NCBI GenBank assembly: GCA_036936605.1
Contig: JAUPFV010000005.1
Coordinates: forward strand, 186,866,958 to 186,930,957
Source: Limnanthes douglasii subsp. nivea
Taxonomy: Eukaryota; Streptophyta; Magnoliopsida; Brassicales; Limnanthaceae
DNA length: 64,000 nucleotides
Reading direction: 5' to 3'
A model generated the notes under the pieces. That model searched no databases, had not been told where the DNA came from, and worked only from the letters and a program-made list of their open reading frames with translations. Numbering within the stretch: position 1 is the stretch's first letter; every line of letters starts with the position of its first letter. The translations under genes were made by a program, and so were the position numbers. Of the stretch, positions 34,383 to 43,560 are shown piece after piece.

Positions 34383-34482
34383 NNNNNNNNNNNNNNNNNN
34401 NNNNNNNNNNNNNNNNNNNNNNNNNNNNNNNNNNNNNNNNNNNNNNNNNNNNNNNNNNNNNNNNNNNNNNNNNNNNNNNNNN
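34383..34482. other. Assembly gap (100 N)
   Basis: Exactly 100 N, the usual placeholder for unknown length. The 3' LTR of the gypsy element and the first ~700 bp of its antisense ORF are missing at this point. Confidence 0.95.
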
Positions 34483-35010
34483 TCACGATTTGTTGGCCCT
34501 TCAAAAAGATCAATTATGTGTACACACATACTGCTGAACTAGACCGGATATGGGTAAGGTGGGAGCTTCTGAGTCATTCAAAGTTATGTTCCACTCCTCT
34601 AGACTGCAAAGTCAATGAACTGGTGGAATACACCGAATTACAAAAACGGGGGACTTCGTTTCCTCCTGGACCCAGATTAGTTCAGTACTTCCAGTCTATA
34701 AGCTTTGCCCTAGTCAACTCAGTCAGAATGCATGGTACACCGTTTTAGCCATCAGATCCCATTGTCTGTGTAGTAATTATTTGTTGTTGTTGGTTAATGT
34801 TGGAACCACCAGATCCCTCTTCTATCACTACAACATGGGGAATGACTACAAGGTGGTGAACGACCTGCTAGAGGGGAGAAACCATGAGGATCCAATTATT
34901 GTTTATCAGTGGAGCCTTGGAGAACGACAAAAAGATCAACTACCAAACAAATCTGAGTCCACTAACTAGGTATTAGAGAGAGCTCATGTAACATTCTTTA
35001 TTCTTTTAGT

Positions 35011-35020
35011 TACATTTATC
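35011..35020. repeat. Target-site duplication, left, of long-TIR element
   Basis: tacatttatc, identical to 35447-35456. Confidence 0.9.
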
Positions 35021-35446
35021 GGCTTTGAACAGTACATCGTCCCTCGACTATCGTGTTTGGTGGCAAATAGTCCCTTGACTTTCACAATGTCCGTTGGACA
35101 GTCCCTGGACTATCGCATTTGGATAAAGTTAGTCCACCAGATCCTCTGATCCATGAGAGCCCGCCGCCTGTCACCATAGTCCCCAGATTTTTGTATCACC
35201 ATTAGTCCCTTGAGTTTAGTTTTCCGTAATTTTCTACATTTTGGGTTTGACCTAAACTCAAGGGACTATGTGGTGGTACAAAAATCTGGGACTATGGTGA
35301 CAGGTGGCACCGCTCATGGATCAGAGGATCTGGTGGACTAACTTTATCCAAACGCGATAGTCCAGGGACTGTCAACGGACATTGAAAGTCAAGGGACTAT
35401 TTGCCACCAAATGTGATAGTCGAGGGACGATTTACTGTTCAATGCC
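35021..35446. mobile_element. Long-TIR (Mutator-like) foldback element, 426 bp
   Basis: Arms 35021-35219 and 35252-35446 are near-perfect inverted repeats beginning GGCTTTGAACAGT / GGCATTGAACAGT, leaving a ~32-bp loop. The 10-bp TSD is perfect. Long arms and a 9-11-bp TSD fit Mutator-like elements. The arms are closely related to those of the element at 59012-60694. No coding capacity. Confidence 0.88.
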
Positions 35447-35456
35447 TACATTTATC
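35447..35456. repeat. Target-site duplication, right, of long-TIR element
   Basis: tacatttatc, identical to 35011-35020. Confidence 0.9.
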
Positions 35457-37180
35457 TTTCCTAACACTTAGACCGAACTGACTATTGTTTCATCCTAAAG
35501 TGCTTTCAAAAATGCGTTCTGAGCACTTAGAGGCTGGAAAGCCTATGCTTTCCAAATGAACCAATGGGCATCAGAAACACGAGGTTTGGTTTCACAACTG
35601 TTTCACTTTGGGAAACATGTTGAGATCCCATCTTGGAACACCACCGGAAGCAGAGAGCTGACCTGGAACAGCTGACTACTCCTCCTATAGTAGAAGTGTT
35701 ATTGAGGAGGACAGAGGCAAAGGAGCAAGTTGTACTGTATCATCTCGGAGTAAAGCTCAGTAGTCATCAGGACACAATGAAGAAGAAGAAAGACTGGAAC
35801 CGACCCACCTCCCCAAAACCGGAAGCAGCCAGTTCGGAGAATCCTAAAAGGATAAATTCTGTATTATTGGGAAGCAGATCAATCCCTGTCAGTCAATAAG
35901 AGGGGTCATAAAAGGCCCAAAGAGGGTGATGACCGAAGAGCAAAAAAGAAAAACATAAGCAACCTGGGTCAAAGGTTGTTCTCTGGACTTCGGTTGATAA
36001 TCCTACACTTCCATAATATGCCCCTTCACAAGAAGAGGCACCTGCTGATCCTCCTTCACCAAGGATTCCTACAGTTAACCAACCATCTATCGAGAGGATG
36101 TTACTCTTGATGAGTTTTGCAACTTTAAACTTCATTGACCTGACAAGGATGACTTCAGATCCTTCCCTCAGTCCATTACTCCCAACGGTGTTATTTACAA
36201 TAACAAATATTTTGAAGTGCCAGCCAAACAAGACACCTTGGGCCATGCAGTTTTGGGCTTTATCAGGCCAATAATTGATTTGGAGAGCAAGTTAGGGAAC
36301 AAACTACATGCATTGACTGCCGATCTAACCACTACTTGAACAAGATTGAGGAGTTAAACAAAGAGAAAGAGGATTTGGCAACCGAACTTAGTCAGTCTAA
36401 GAGCGCTGAAAAGGAGATTCAAACCAAATTCCCCCCTTTTTGAAACCAGTTCTTCCAAACAAAATCAAAGCCTTGAAGGATCAACACACTACCAACACTA
36501 ATACAATTACCACTTTAACCCAAAGATAAAGAGAAGCTAGAAAAATCTCTTTCCAGATAAGAGGAAGAAAGAAAATCTCTAAAGGATAGCAAGGTTCAAG
36601 AGACAGCTGCTGCCATAGAGAAGTATGCTGCTGGGTGGTGGATTTTCTGGAAAAAAGATATGAGGGGGTCAAATTGGATATGGTTTTGCTACTCCATGAA
36701 ACATTTCCAAAGAGGACCCTTGGTCATTTGTGAAAATATGTACCATACGAGGAGATTCATTTTCATACCATGATGGATGATGATAAGGATGGTTATTTGA
36801 GTGTGAAAGATTCCAATGAAGGAATTGGTGAAAGTTCAAGCGTTGAACTGAAGAGTCCCAAGAAAGGTGAAGATGATGAAGAAACCGAAGGGAAAAACCC
36901 TTAAGGTTATAATATTTTAGAACTAAAGTCCTTGGACTACCAAGACATTTTGTTATGTTTTTGAATAATTGTTTTATGAACCAAAGTCCTTGGATGACCA
37001 AGGAATTTTCTGGATTGCGCGTCGAACTTGTTTCTATTAAGTTAAATATCAAGTCGTTCTTTTGTATGAACTCAATTGTCTTCTTATAGCTAACTTTTGA
37101 AGTGGTTTCTAATATTTACAACTTGTTTAAAAAATGTTTAATAAGTGTTGAATGACCCCAATCACGAGTGTTTAATCAAT

Positions 37181-37735
37181 GTGATCAATAGGGACCATCC
37201 CAGTTCAGAGCCAGCTTTCCAAAATACTTTCCTTTAATGTGCAAAAAGACATTTCTTAAGACTTTGTCTCCCAATTGAAAATCTCTTATTTTAACCTTGG
37301 ATGCAAATATGCGTCTGCTGTAACCCTGATAGTGTTCTGTTCTTAAACATGCTTTGCCAATTTTCTCTTCAATCAAATACAACTGATTCCTAAGTGCCAT
37401 ATCATTTGCATGTTCAGAATAGTTTTGGATCCTGAAATATGGTAAATTAGCTTCTATGTGATCAATAGGGACCCTCCCAATTCAGAGCCAGCTTTCAAAA
37501 CATGATTTCCTTTAATGTGCAAAAAGACATTTCTTAAGACTTTGTCTCCCAAGTGAAAATATCTTATTTTAACCTTGGATGCAAATATGCTTCTACTTTA
37601 ACCCTGATAGTGTTCTGTTTTTAAATATGCTTTGACAATTTTCTCTTCAATCAAATCCAACTGATTCCTAAATGCCATATCATTTGCATGTTCAGAATAG
37701 TTTTGGATCCTGAAAGATGGTAAAGTAGCTTCTAT
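37181..37735 (-). repeat. Tandem duplication (period ~277 bp) in the integrase C-terminus
   Basis: 37181-37457 and 37458-37735 are near-identical direct repeats (both begin gtgatcaatagggacc). Each encodes the integrase C-terminal segment, including the L-I-E-E-K-I and T-E-H-Y-Q-G motifs, so the C-terminus is present twice. Confidence 0.88.
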
Positions 37736-38351
37736 GGACGTGATTGCATCCATTCCATAAACGAGGGCAAAAGGGGATTCTTGTGTAGCAGTCCGGGGAG
37801 TAGTTCGGTAAGCCCACAATACCTCTTACAAATAACTTGGCCATTTGCCTGCAACACCCTCTAGATTATTCTTTAATCCCGAAAAAATCATTCGATTAGA
37901 AACTTCAACTTGCCCATTAGCTTGAGGGTGGAAAGGAGAAGAAAAACAGTGTTGAATACCTATGGAAGTGTAAAAAATCTCCACGTCTTTATTATCAAAT
38001 TGTGGTCCATTATCTGTAGTGATCTTTCCGAGAACTCCAAATCTGCAACATATGTTCAGATAGAATGAACTTTATAACCGCCTTAGAAGTGGTTCCAACT
38101 AAGGGAGCTGCTTCTATCCATTTACAGAAATAGTCAATTGGCACTATTATTGTTCGATATCCTCCGGATGCCATGGGAAGAGGTCCAACCAAATCCAAAC
38201 CCCACCTATCAAAATGCATCGTTTCAGATATGGAGTTCATAGGAACTGCTGGCATATCGATTTCATTTCCACATCTCTGACAATGATCACAACTCTTGAC
38301 CATATCTTTTGCATCTGCCATTATTGTTGGCCAGTAGTACCCTGCTAACAA
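37185..38351 (-). pseudogene. Tat gypsy integrase
   Basis: From 38351 the frame opens with Y-Y-W-P-T, then the zinc-binding C-D-H-C-Q-R-C-G near 38280. Catalytic positions visible are D in W-G-L-D-L-V-G-P-L-P (near 38190), D in T-T-D-N-G-P-Q-F (near 38010) and E in G-Q-V-E-V-S-N-R (near 37905). Next comes W-A-Y-R-T-T-P-R-T-A-T near 37800, then the C-terminal 'LIEEK...' segment, duplicated in tandem. Frameshifts occur near 38040 and a stop near 37829. Integrase would insert the cDNA into host chromatin; this copy cannot be made intact. Confidence 0.85.
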
Positions 38352-38429
38352 GACTCTTATGGTTAAGGCCTTATAGCCACAATATGCAGAGCCTTCTCCA
38401 TCGTGTAGTTCAGATAGAAAATTTTGGGA

Positions 38430-39110
38430 TTATTCAAATCTTAAGCAACGCAAGAGGGGTCTGCTAAATGATTTCTTATAAAGAACTTCTCTTAATACCA
38501 GGATACCACGAGCCTTATATTTAATTTTCTTATCCAGGGATTTATTCGGAGGTAAAATTCCATCAGAAATAAATTGAAAAATATCATACCTATAGTCTTT
38601 GGGTTGAATGACAAATATACTTATACTTTTTTCATCTTCTTTACCCTTTTCTTGGCTTGAATATATTGATGGACTCTCTAGCATCAGAATCAATGGGTAA
38701 TATTCAGAATAAGTTATAGTCGTTAGAGAGTCAGCCATAATATTCTCCAATCTAAGGACATGTTCGTATTAGATATATTTGAAGCTTGCAGCAGCTTCTT
38801 TCAATATGAGAAAATATTTTATCAATTATTCCTTCTTTGCTTCTAGCTGCCCCTGAACATAATGAATAAGTAGTTGGGAGTCACTCATCAATCATAATTT
38901 TTTTGCCCCACATATAAGGGCTAGTCTAAGGCCGACTATGGTTGTTTCATATTCAGATTCGGTGTTAAAGGACCTGAAACCAAAACATATAGTCTGATAC
39001 ATAGTATCACCATAAGGAGAAGTTAAATAAATTTCGGCCCCACATCCCATGGTACTAGATCCGCAATCAGTTCGGACTATCCATTCTTTTTTAGACTGGT
39101 TTATTTGTAT
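38430..39110 (-). pseudogene. Second RNase H (Tat-type aRNH) and linker
   Basis: Minus-strand reading from 39085: V-R-T-D-C-G-S-S (first Asp), E-S-E-Y-E-T-T-I-V-G-L near 38960 (Glu), L-M-S-D-S-Q-L-L near 38890 (third Asp), then V-L-R-L-E-N-I-M-A-D-S-L near 38750. This D-E-D arrangement is an RNase H separate from the one fused to RT, which is diagnostic of the Tat lineage. Three in-frame stops lie between 38760 and 38900. Confidence 0.8.
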
Positions 39111-40435
39111 TTCCCATGAGGCTTGTCAGTATGAAACTCTACTAAATAATCAGCCATTGATTTAGCCTTGAGTGCAGTTCGGGGCACAAAATAAATATCA
39201 TAATCACCTAGCTCAACTGACCACTTGGTCATCGTGCTTGATATATCATCATTTTGGAGAACATTCTTCAAAGGAAAAGATGTTCGAACAACAATCGAAT
39301 ATGCTTGGAAGTATGGTCTCATTATTTTGGCTGCTATTACCAATGCTAAGGCCAACATTTCTAACTTCAAATATCTCTTTTCAGCATCCAAAAGACTTTT
39401 ACTAACATAATAAACCGGATGAGGGTAATTATCCACCTCTCTTACTAGCACAACACTTACTGCATACTTCGATACAACATAATATATATGTAGAGTTTCT
39501 CCCCCTGAATAGGTTTGAACAACGTCTTAGGAAAAGATAAATCATTCTTGATTTCAAGAAAAGCGTGTTCACATTATGGAGACCAATTAAAGTCTTTGGC
39601 ATTTCTCAATACTTGGAAAAATTGAGTACACTTGTTAGATGATCTTGAAATAATTCTATTTAACGCAGCCAAGCATCCGGTTAGTCTTTGAAATTCTTTA
39701 GTGCTCCGAGGAGGATCCATAGCTAATAGAGCATTTAGTTGATCTGGATCAAGCTTAATCCTTTTTTTCTTATGACATAACCCAAGAACTTTCGAGATTG
39801 GACCCCCAAAAACACATTTCTCACGGTTTAATTTTAAATTAATAGCCTCTAAGTTGGAAAACGTTTCTTGAAGATTGGATATGTGTGTATCTTCTTAAAG
39901 GCTCTTTACCATCATGCCATCTATATAAACCTCCATATTTCTGCCAATTTGACTAGTTAAGGCTTTATTTACAAACCTTTCATAAGTGGCCCCATCATTT
40001 TTCAAACTAGATGACATCACTTTGTAATAATGAAGTCCTCTGTCTGTAATTAAAGTTGTGTGGTCTTGATCATTCAGATCTACTTGTATTTGGTTATACC
40101 TTGAAAATGCATCAATGAAGGACAATAGCTTGTTCCTAGAGATAGGTACCATGAACTGATCTATCTGATGAACATGATAAGGATCTTTGGGACATGCCCT
40201 ATTAAGACCAGTGAAGTCAATGCACATGTGCCACTTTTTATTCTTTTTTTTACCAAAACAGGGTTGGCAGTCGATAATGGGTACTAAGATTCTTTGATGT
40301 GGCCCATTTTGGCCAGTCGATCAACTTCTTGCACAATAACATCTGTTTTTCTTTGGAAAATGACATTTTTCTTTGCACAACCGATCCAACATAAGTTCGT
40401 ACGGAAAACTTATGACAAATTACTTTAACATGCAC
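39101..40435 (-). pseudogene. Tat gypsy reverse transcriptase and first RNase H
   Basis: The RT opening H-K-F-S-V-R lies near 40410. The core frame 40227-39895 has C-I-D-F-T-G-L-N-R-A-C-P-K-D, S-F-I-D-A-F-S-R-Y-N-Q-I and K-N-D-G-A-T-Y. The catalytic box reads Y-I-D-G instead of Y-V/I-D-D. The thumb/connection is readable at 39780-39550 (K-L-D-P-D-Q-L, L-T-G-C-L-A-A-L-N-R). RNase H follows at 39451-39101: Y-Y-V-S-K-S-L, E-K-R-Y-L-K-L-E, and K-A-K-S-M-A-D-Y. The loss of the second catalytic Asp plus frameshifts near 40245 and 39895 make it inactive. Confidence 0.88.
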
Positions 40436-40738
40436 TCCGGTTACATCATCATTGCACTATGCAAATACATGTAAATTATCTGATAATAAAGACAATAACC
40501 TTTGTTTCAAAATTGGTGGCAACTTAGTACCAATTTTAATATTTTTTCCTTTGGCAAATTAATGGATTTCAACTTCTTCTATATGTATTATAACACTAGG
40601 ACCCTTCATTGGATAATCAATTTCATTCTCATCGGTGGAAGGATTTAATAGCTGTTATTATTTGTTAACTTTGACCGCCTCCAAAGATTTCGAGGCAAGA
40701 GCTGTTACATAGCATTCTCTAGCTACCTTCTGACTGCT

Positions 40739-41419
40739 TCAGACAACACCCACTTGTGTTCCCACAATATATTTTAAGCACGGATAGACAATAGAGGAAA
40801 CAACATGCATCCTAGAAAGCCAAGACCTCCCAAATATAGCATTGTAAGATGTTAGGCAGCCAACCATAACAAACAACACATTTACTATTTTCTTGAAAGG
40901 CTCTTTGCCCAACAATACCTCATCCTCAAATTCTCCAATTACATATATTGAACTCCCAGTGAACCCCACAATAGTTCTGTTCGAACGTTGAATAACTGAT
41001 GGGTTTTTCATCTGTTTATAGGTATTCAAAAATAATATGTTTGCCGAACTGTATGTATCAATCAGGATTTGGCGAACATCATTTCCTCTTATTGATGCCC
41101 ATATTACCACGGTGTTTTCACGAGGTCCAAGAATATCTCTTAGGTCATCCTTATCAAATACTATGAAAGGAGTTGGAGTTTGGTATAGATGTGTGGATAT
41201 TCTCTGTTCTAGTTGAGTATTTAAGCTATTAACAAGCCTTTTACTTGAACAACTTGAAGGTGCATTCATAGTATCTCCTCCAAATATGGTTAAAGACTCA
41301 AAATATTTAACCATATCGGAAACAGATGGAGTCTTGTCCACTATCACCCCTACCTGATTCCGACTTGGATTCAAATCAAGGTACTCAGAATCCACATCAA
41401 ATCTTTCAATAATCATCAT
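40739..41419 (-). pseudogene. Tat gypsy aspartic protease region
   Basis: Open for 226 residues. The catalytic motif reads L-I-D-T-Y-S-S-A-N near 41060, where the family has D-T-G-S-S: the Asp is kept, but the invariant Gly is Tyr, expected to kill activity. Downstream landmarks are V-G-F-T-G near 40965 and Y-N-A-I-F-G-R-S-W-L near 40840, as in Tat polyproteins. It lies in a different frame from gag. The protease would cut the Gag-Pol polyprotein. Confidence 0.85.
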
Positions 41420-41525
41420 AGTATCCTCATGTCTAGAAGTTATAGGAGCTACCGAAGGGGTAGTTCAGGGCGTATTAGTACTAGAAGGTGCATTATCTGG
41501 CCTGCTGCCCCCCTTGTTTTTTAAT

Positions 41526-42902
41526 TTAAGCTCCCAATCTACCCTTTTCAATGAGATTATGCACCTCTTGTTTCAATGCTATGCAATCATGGTTATCATG
41601 CCCAACATCGTTATGATATTTACAGAAACGGGTACTCCGGGTTTCTGTAGGAGATTGTAATGCAGCCGACCTTCTAAAGTGTACATCATTTTTAGTTTTA
41701 TCATATATTGTGGCCACACTTTCTCCCAACTCAGCAAACCATTCAGGTTGAACCCAAGGTCCCCTTTTACTTTGAACTTGTTGTATCTGGTTCTGGTTGG
41801 ATTGATTATGCCTCGGCCAATGAGATTCTTGCCTAGTTTCTTTTGATATATAACCGAACTGGGTAGTTATTTGAGGTGTCGATGTTGTATTTGTGGATCT
41901 ACTCTGGCGAGGCACTCTAGATTTCTTAGTTTTTTTAACATTAATTTGTTTCCCGACTTGATTTAAAAACCCTCCAAAGGTCATAGCTTTCTTTTGGGTC
42001 ACAGAATCAACCAAGTTATCCGGACTCAAGCCCTATATGAGAAAGGCAATTGTATCTTGTTCAAAGCAATCAGCCAACCCATTCTTCATATTTACAAACC
42101 TGCTAACGTATTCTTTTAATGACTCGTTCAGTTCTTGGGAATAATGGATAATTGTATCACCATTACCTTTTAGCTCATTGCTTCCAACAAATTGCCTCAA
42201 GAAAGCAACCAAAAAAATATCAAATTCTTTTATAGATCCCTGAGTGAGAATACTATACCATTTGAAGGCACTTCCCTTAAAGGTTTGACAGAAAGCCCTA
42301 TACATCAGCTTGTCATCATCATTAAAGTTCATCATGAAGTTTTTAAATTGCTCAAGATGATTATCCGTTTCTTTACTCCCATCATAATTTTCCATCTTGG
42401 AACTATCAAATCTTTTAGGAAGATATCCGTAAATTATTTTTGAGGGCAAAAGTAATTGCCTCTAATTTTTTACTACGACTAGACATATTATCCTCATTCG
42501 GAGTAGCAAAAACACCGGGTTCGGATTGGAAAGCAAATTGATCAATCAGCAAACGGTCAATATATTGATCAACGAAACCCTTCATTTTCCCTTGATACTT
42601 TTTGAGCCTACTATGTCTATCCATTTTTCTTGAATGCTTTTTGGTCAGCTTTATTTTCTTCTTTAATCGTCCTTCATCACTACTAGATGAGTCTTTAGGA
42701 ACTGCTCATTTTCACCAGGATTATCAGTATGATGGAGCGCTGACGCACCAAATTTTTCTTTAACTCTTTTTTCTGCTTGTTTATGGGCCATCAACGTCTC
42801 AATTTCAGCCCTCAATTGATCATGCTCCTCAGTAGTGTACTCATTATTTTCTTTCGTTTCTTCCACCTCCCAAAGTGGAGTATTATGTGCATTTAGATCC
42901 AT
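41526..42902 (-). pseudogene. Tat gypsy Gag
   Basis: The ATG at 42900-42902 opens an N-terminal acidic/coil segment (stop near 42663). A second frame covers 42624-42415. The Retrotrans_gag core is at 42449-42033: F-D-S-S-K-M-E-N-Y-D-G, F-K-G-S-A-F-K-W-Y, and Y-V-S-R-F-V-N. One stop (42030-42032) separates it from the basic C-terminal part (42029-41526). That part ends in a zinc-knuckle-like C-K-Y-H-N-D-V-G-H-D-N-H-D-C, the CHHC-like form typical of Tat Gag. Gag would form the virus-like particle. Two frameshifts and one nonsense codon break it. Confidence 0.85.
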
Positions 42903-42953
42903 CCGAACTGTTTTTTTACTAGTTTTGAATTTGTAATTCAGGCATCGTCGCCT

Positions 42954-42975
42954 CCCACTGTGGTCGTCAATTTGG
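42954..42975 (-). promoter_or_regulatory. Primer-binding site region of Tat element
   Basis: Immediately inside the LTR, the minus strand reads CCAAATTGACGACCACAGTGGG. This resembles the 'TTGGCGACCACAGTGGG' sequence found at this position in plant gypsy elements. The priming tRNA was not identified. Confidence 0.55.
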
Positions 42976-43305
42976 TGAGGATAATTTGTGATTAAATGGT
43001 ATTTTGGGAAGTTTGTGAGTTGAATCTTATTTTTAGGTAGTGAGATAAAAGAGGTGCGTGCTTATATTTAATGTATTCTAGAAAAAAGTCTAACCTATTA
43101 AATGAAGTTGGTTGGAGTATTTATACTATTTCTTTAACCTATGGGCTTTATGGATCAAATCCTGGATCTGGTTCAGTTTTTTAGCACACAGCTGAGTCAT
43201 GTATCGTCTGTTCAGATTATTTTTAGTTTGCGTTTTATCAGATATACCTGAACTGCCCTTCCGGGTTTCACAAAATTGTTCTTCCAAAAAGTTCTGATCC
43301 TATCA
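42976..43305 (-). mobile_element. 5' LTR of Tat element (copy 1)
   Basis: On the plus strand it starts TGAGGATAATTTG and ends CTGATCCTATCA (TG...CA), 330 bp. It is homologous to 19984-20318 and to the split LTR at 58900-60912. It borders the PBS on one side and a LINE fragment on the other. Confidence 0.8.
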
Positions 43306-43560
43306 ATACTAATCCCGCATACCCAACTCTAAGATGGGCGTACGAATTGCATTGTAAGTGTCTTTAATTGTTTTCTAATTTTGACAGACCAACAATGTTT
43401 ATCACTATAGTTGATGTTAGGCGGTGGAAGAAATAAGATGAGAGAATTGATTTTCTAAAATTTTGATGGTCTCTAACCCTAACAAACCTTAATTGAACTG
43501 GCCACTTTCGAAAACTATCCAGAATGATATAAGAGATTTTAAAATTATTATTTAGTTTTA
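43306..43560 (-). mobile_element. LINE fragment disrupted by the Tat element
   Basis: 'atactaatcccgcatacccaactctaagatgggcgtacgaattgcattgtaa' parallels 4082-4135 of the main LINE ORF2 in the same orientation. The minus-strand reading includes T-M-Q-F-V-R-P-S. Homology starts exactly at the LTR boundary, so the retrotransposon inserted into a LINE; the other half should lie beyond the assembly gap. Confidence 0.75.

Larger units (their letters stand above)
34483..36904 (+). pseudogene. Antisense extra ORF of Tat element, copy 1 (gypsy-type PF04195-like domain plus coiled coil)
   Basis: This runs opposite to gag-pol and convergent with it. The N-terminal domain resembles the plant 'putative gypsy type transposon' domain: D-C-K-V-N-E-L-V-E-Y-T near 34610, P-G-P-R-L-V-Q-Y-F near 34670, C-P-S-Q-L-S-Q-N-A-W-Y near 34715 and F-Y-H-Y-N-M-G-N-D near 34825. 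A likely intron starts at GT 34970 and now contains the element at 35021-35446. Downstream come S-W-N-T-T near 35630, Q-L-T-T-P-P-I-V-E-V-L near 35665, a basic stretch near 35790, a Y-N-N-K-Y-F-E-V block near 36200, a decayed coiled coil, and M-V-L-L-L-H-E-T-F-P-K-R near 36690, ending in an acidic tail with a stop near 36903. At least four frameshifts are needed. The biochemical role is unknown. Confidence 0.7.
34483..43305 (-). mobile_element. Ty3/gypsy Tat-lineage LTR retrotransposon, 3' end lost at gap
   Basis: Minus-strand order is LTR (42976-43305), short leader, gag, protease, RT-RNase H, a second RNase H, integrase (to 37185), then a plus-strand extra ORF (34483-36904). Dual RNase H plus an extra ORF between integrase and the 3' LTR are features described for plant Tat elements. 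All coding regions carry stops or shifts. A 426-bp long-TIR element is nested in the extra ORF. Confidence 0.85.

Noticed and set aside
34342..34542. ORF spanning the run of N
   Set aside because: It is an artefact of translating unknown bases.
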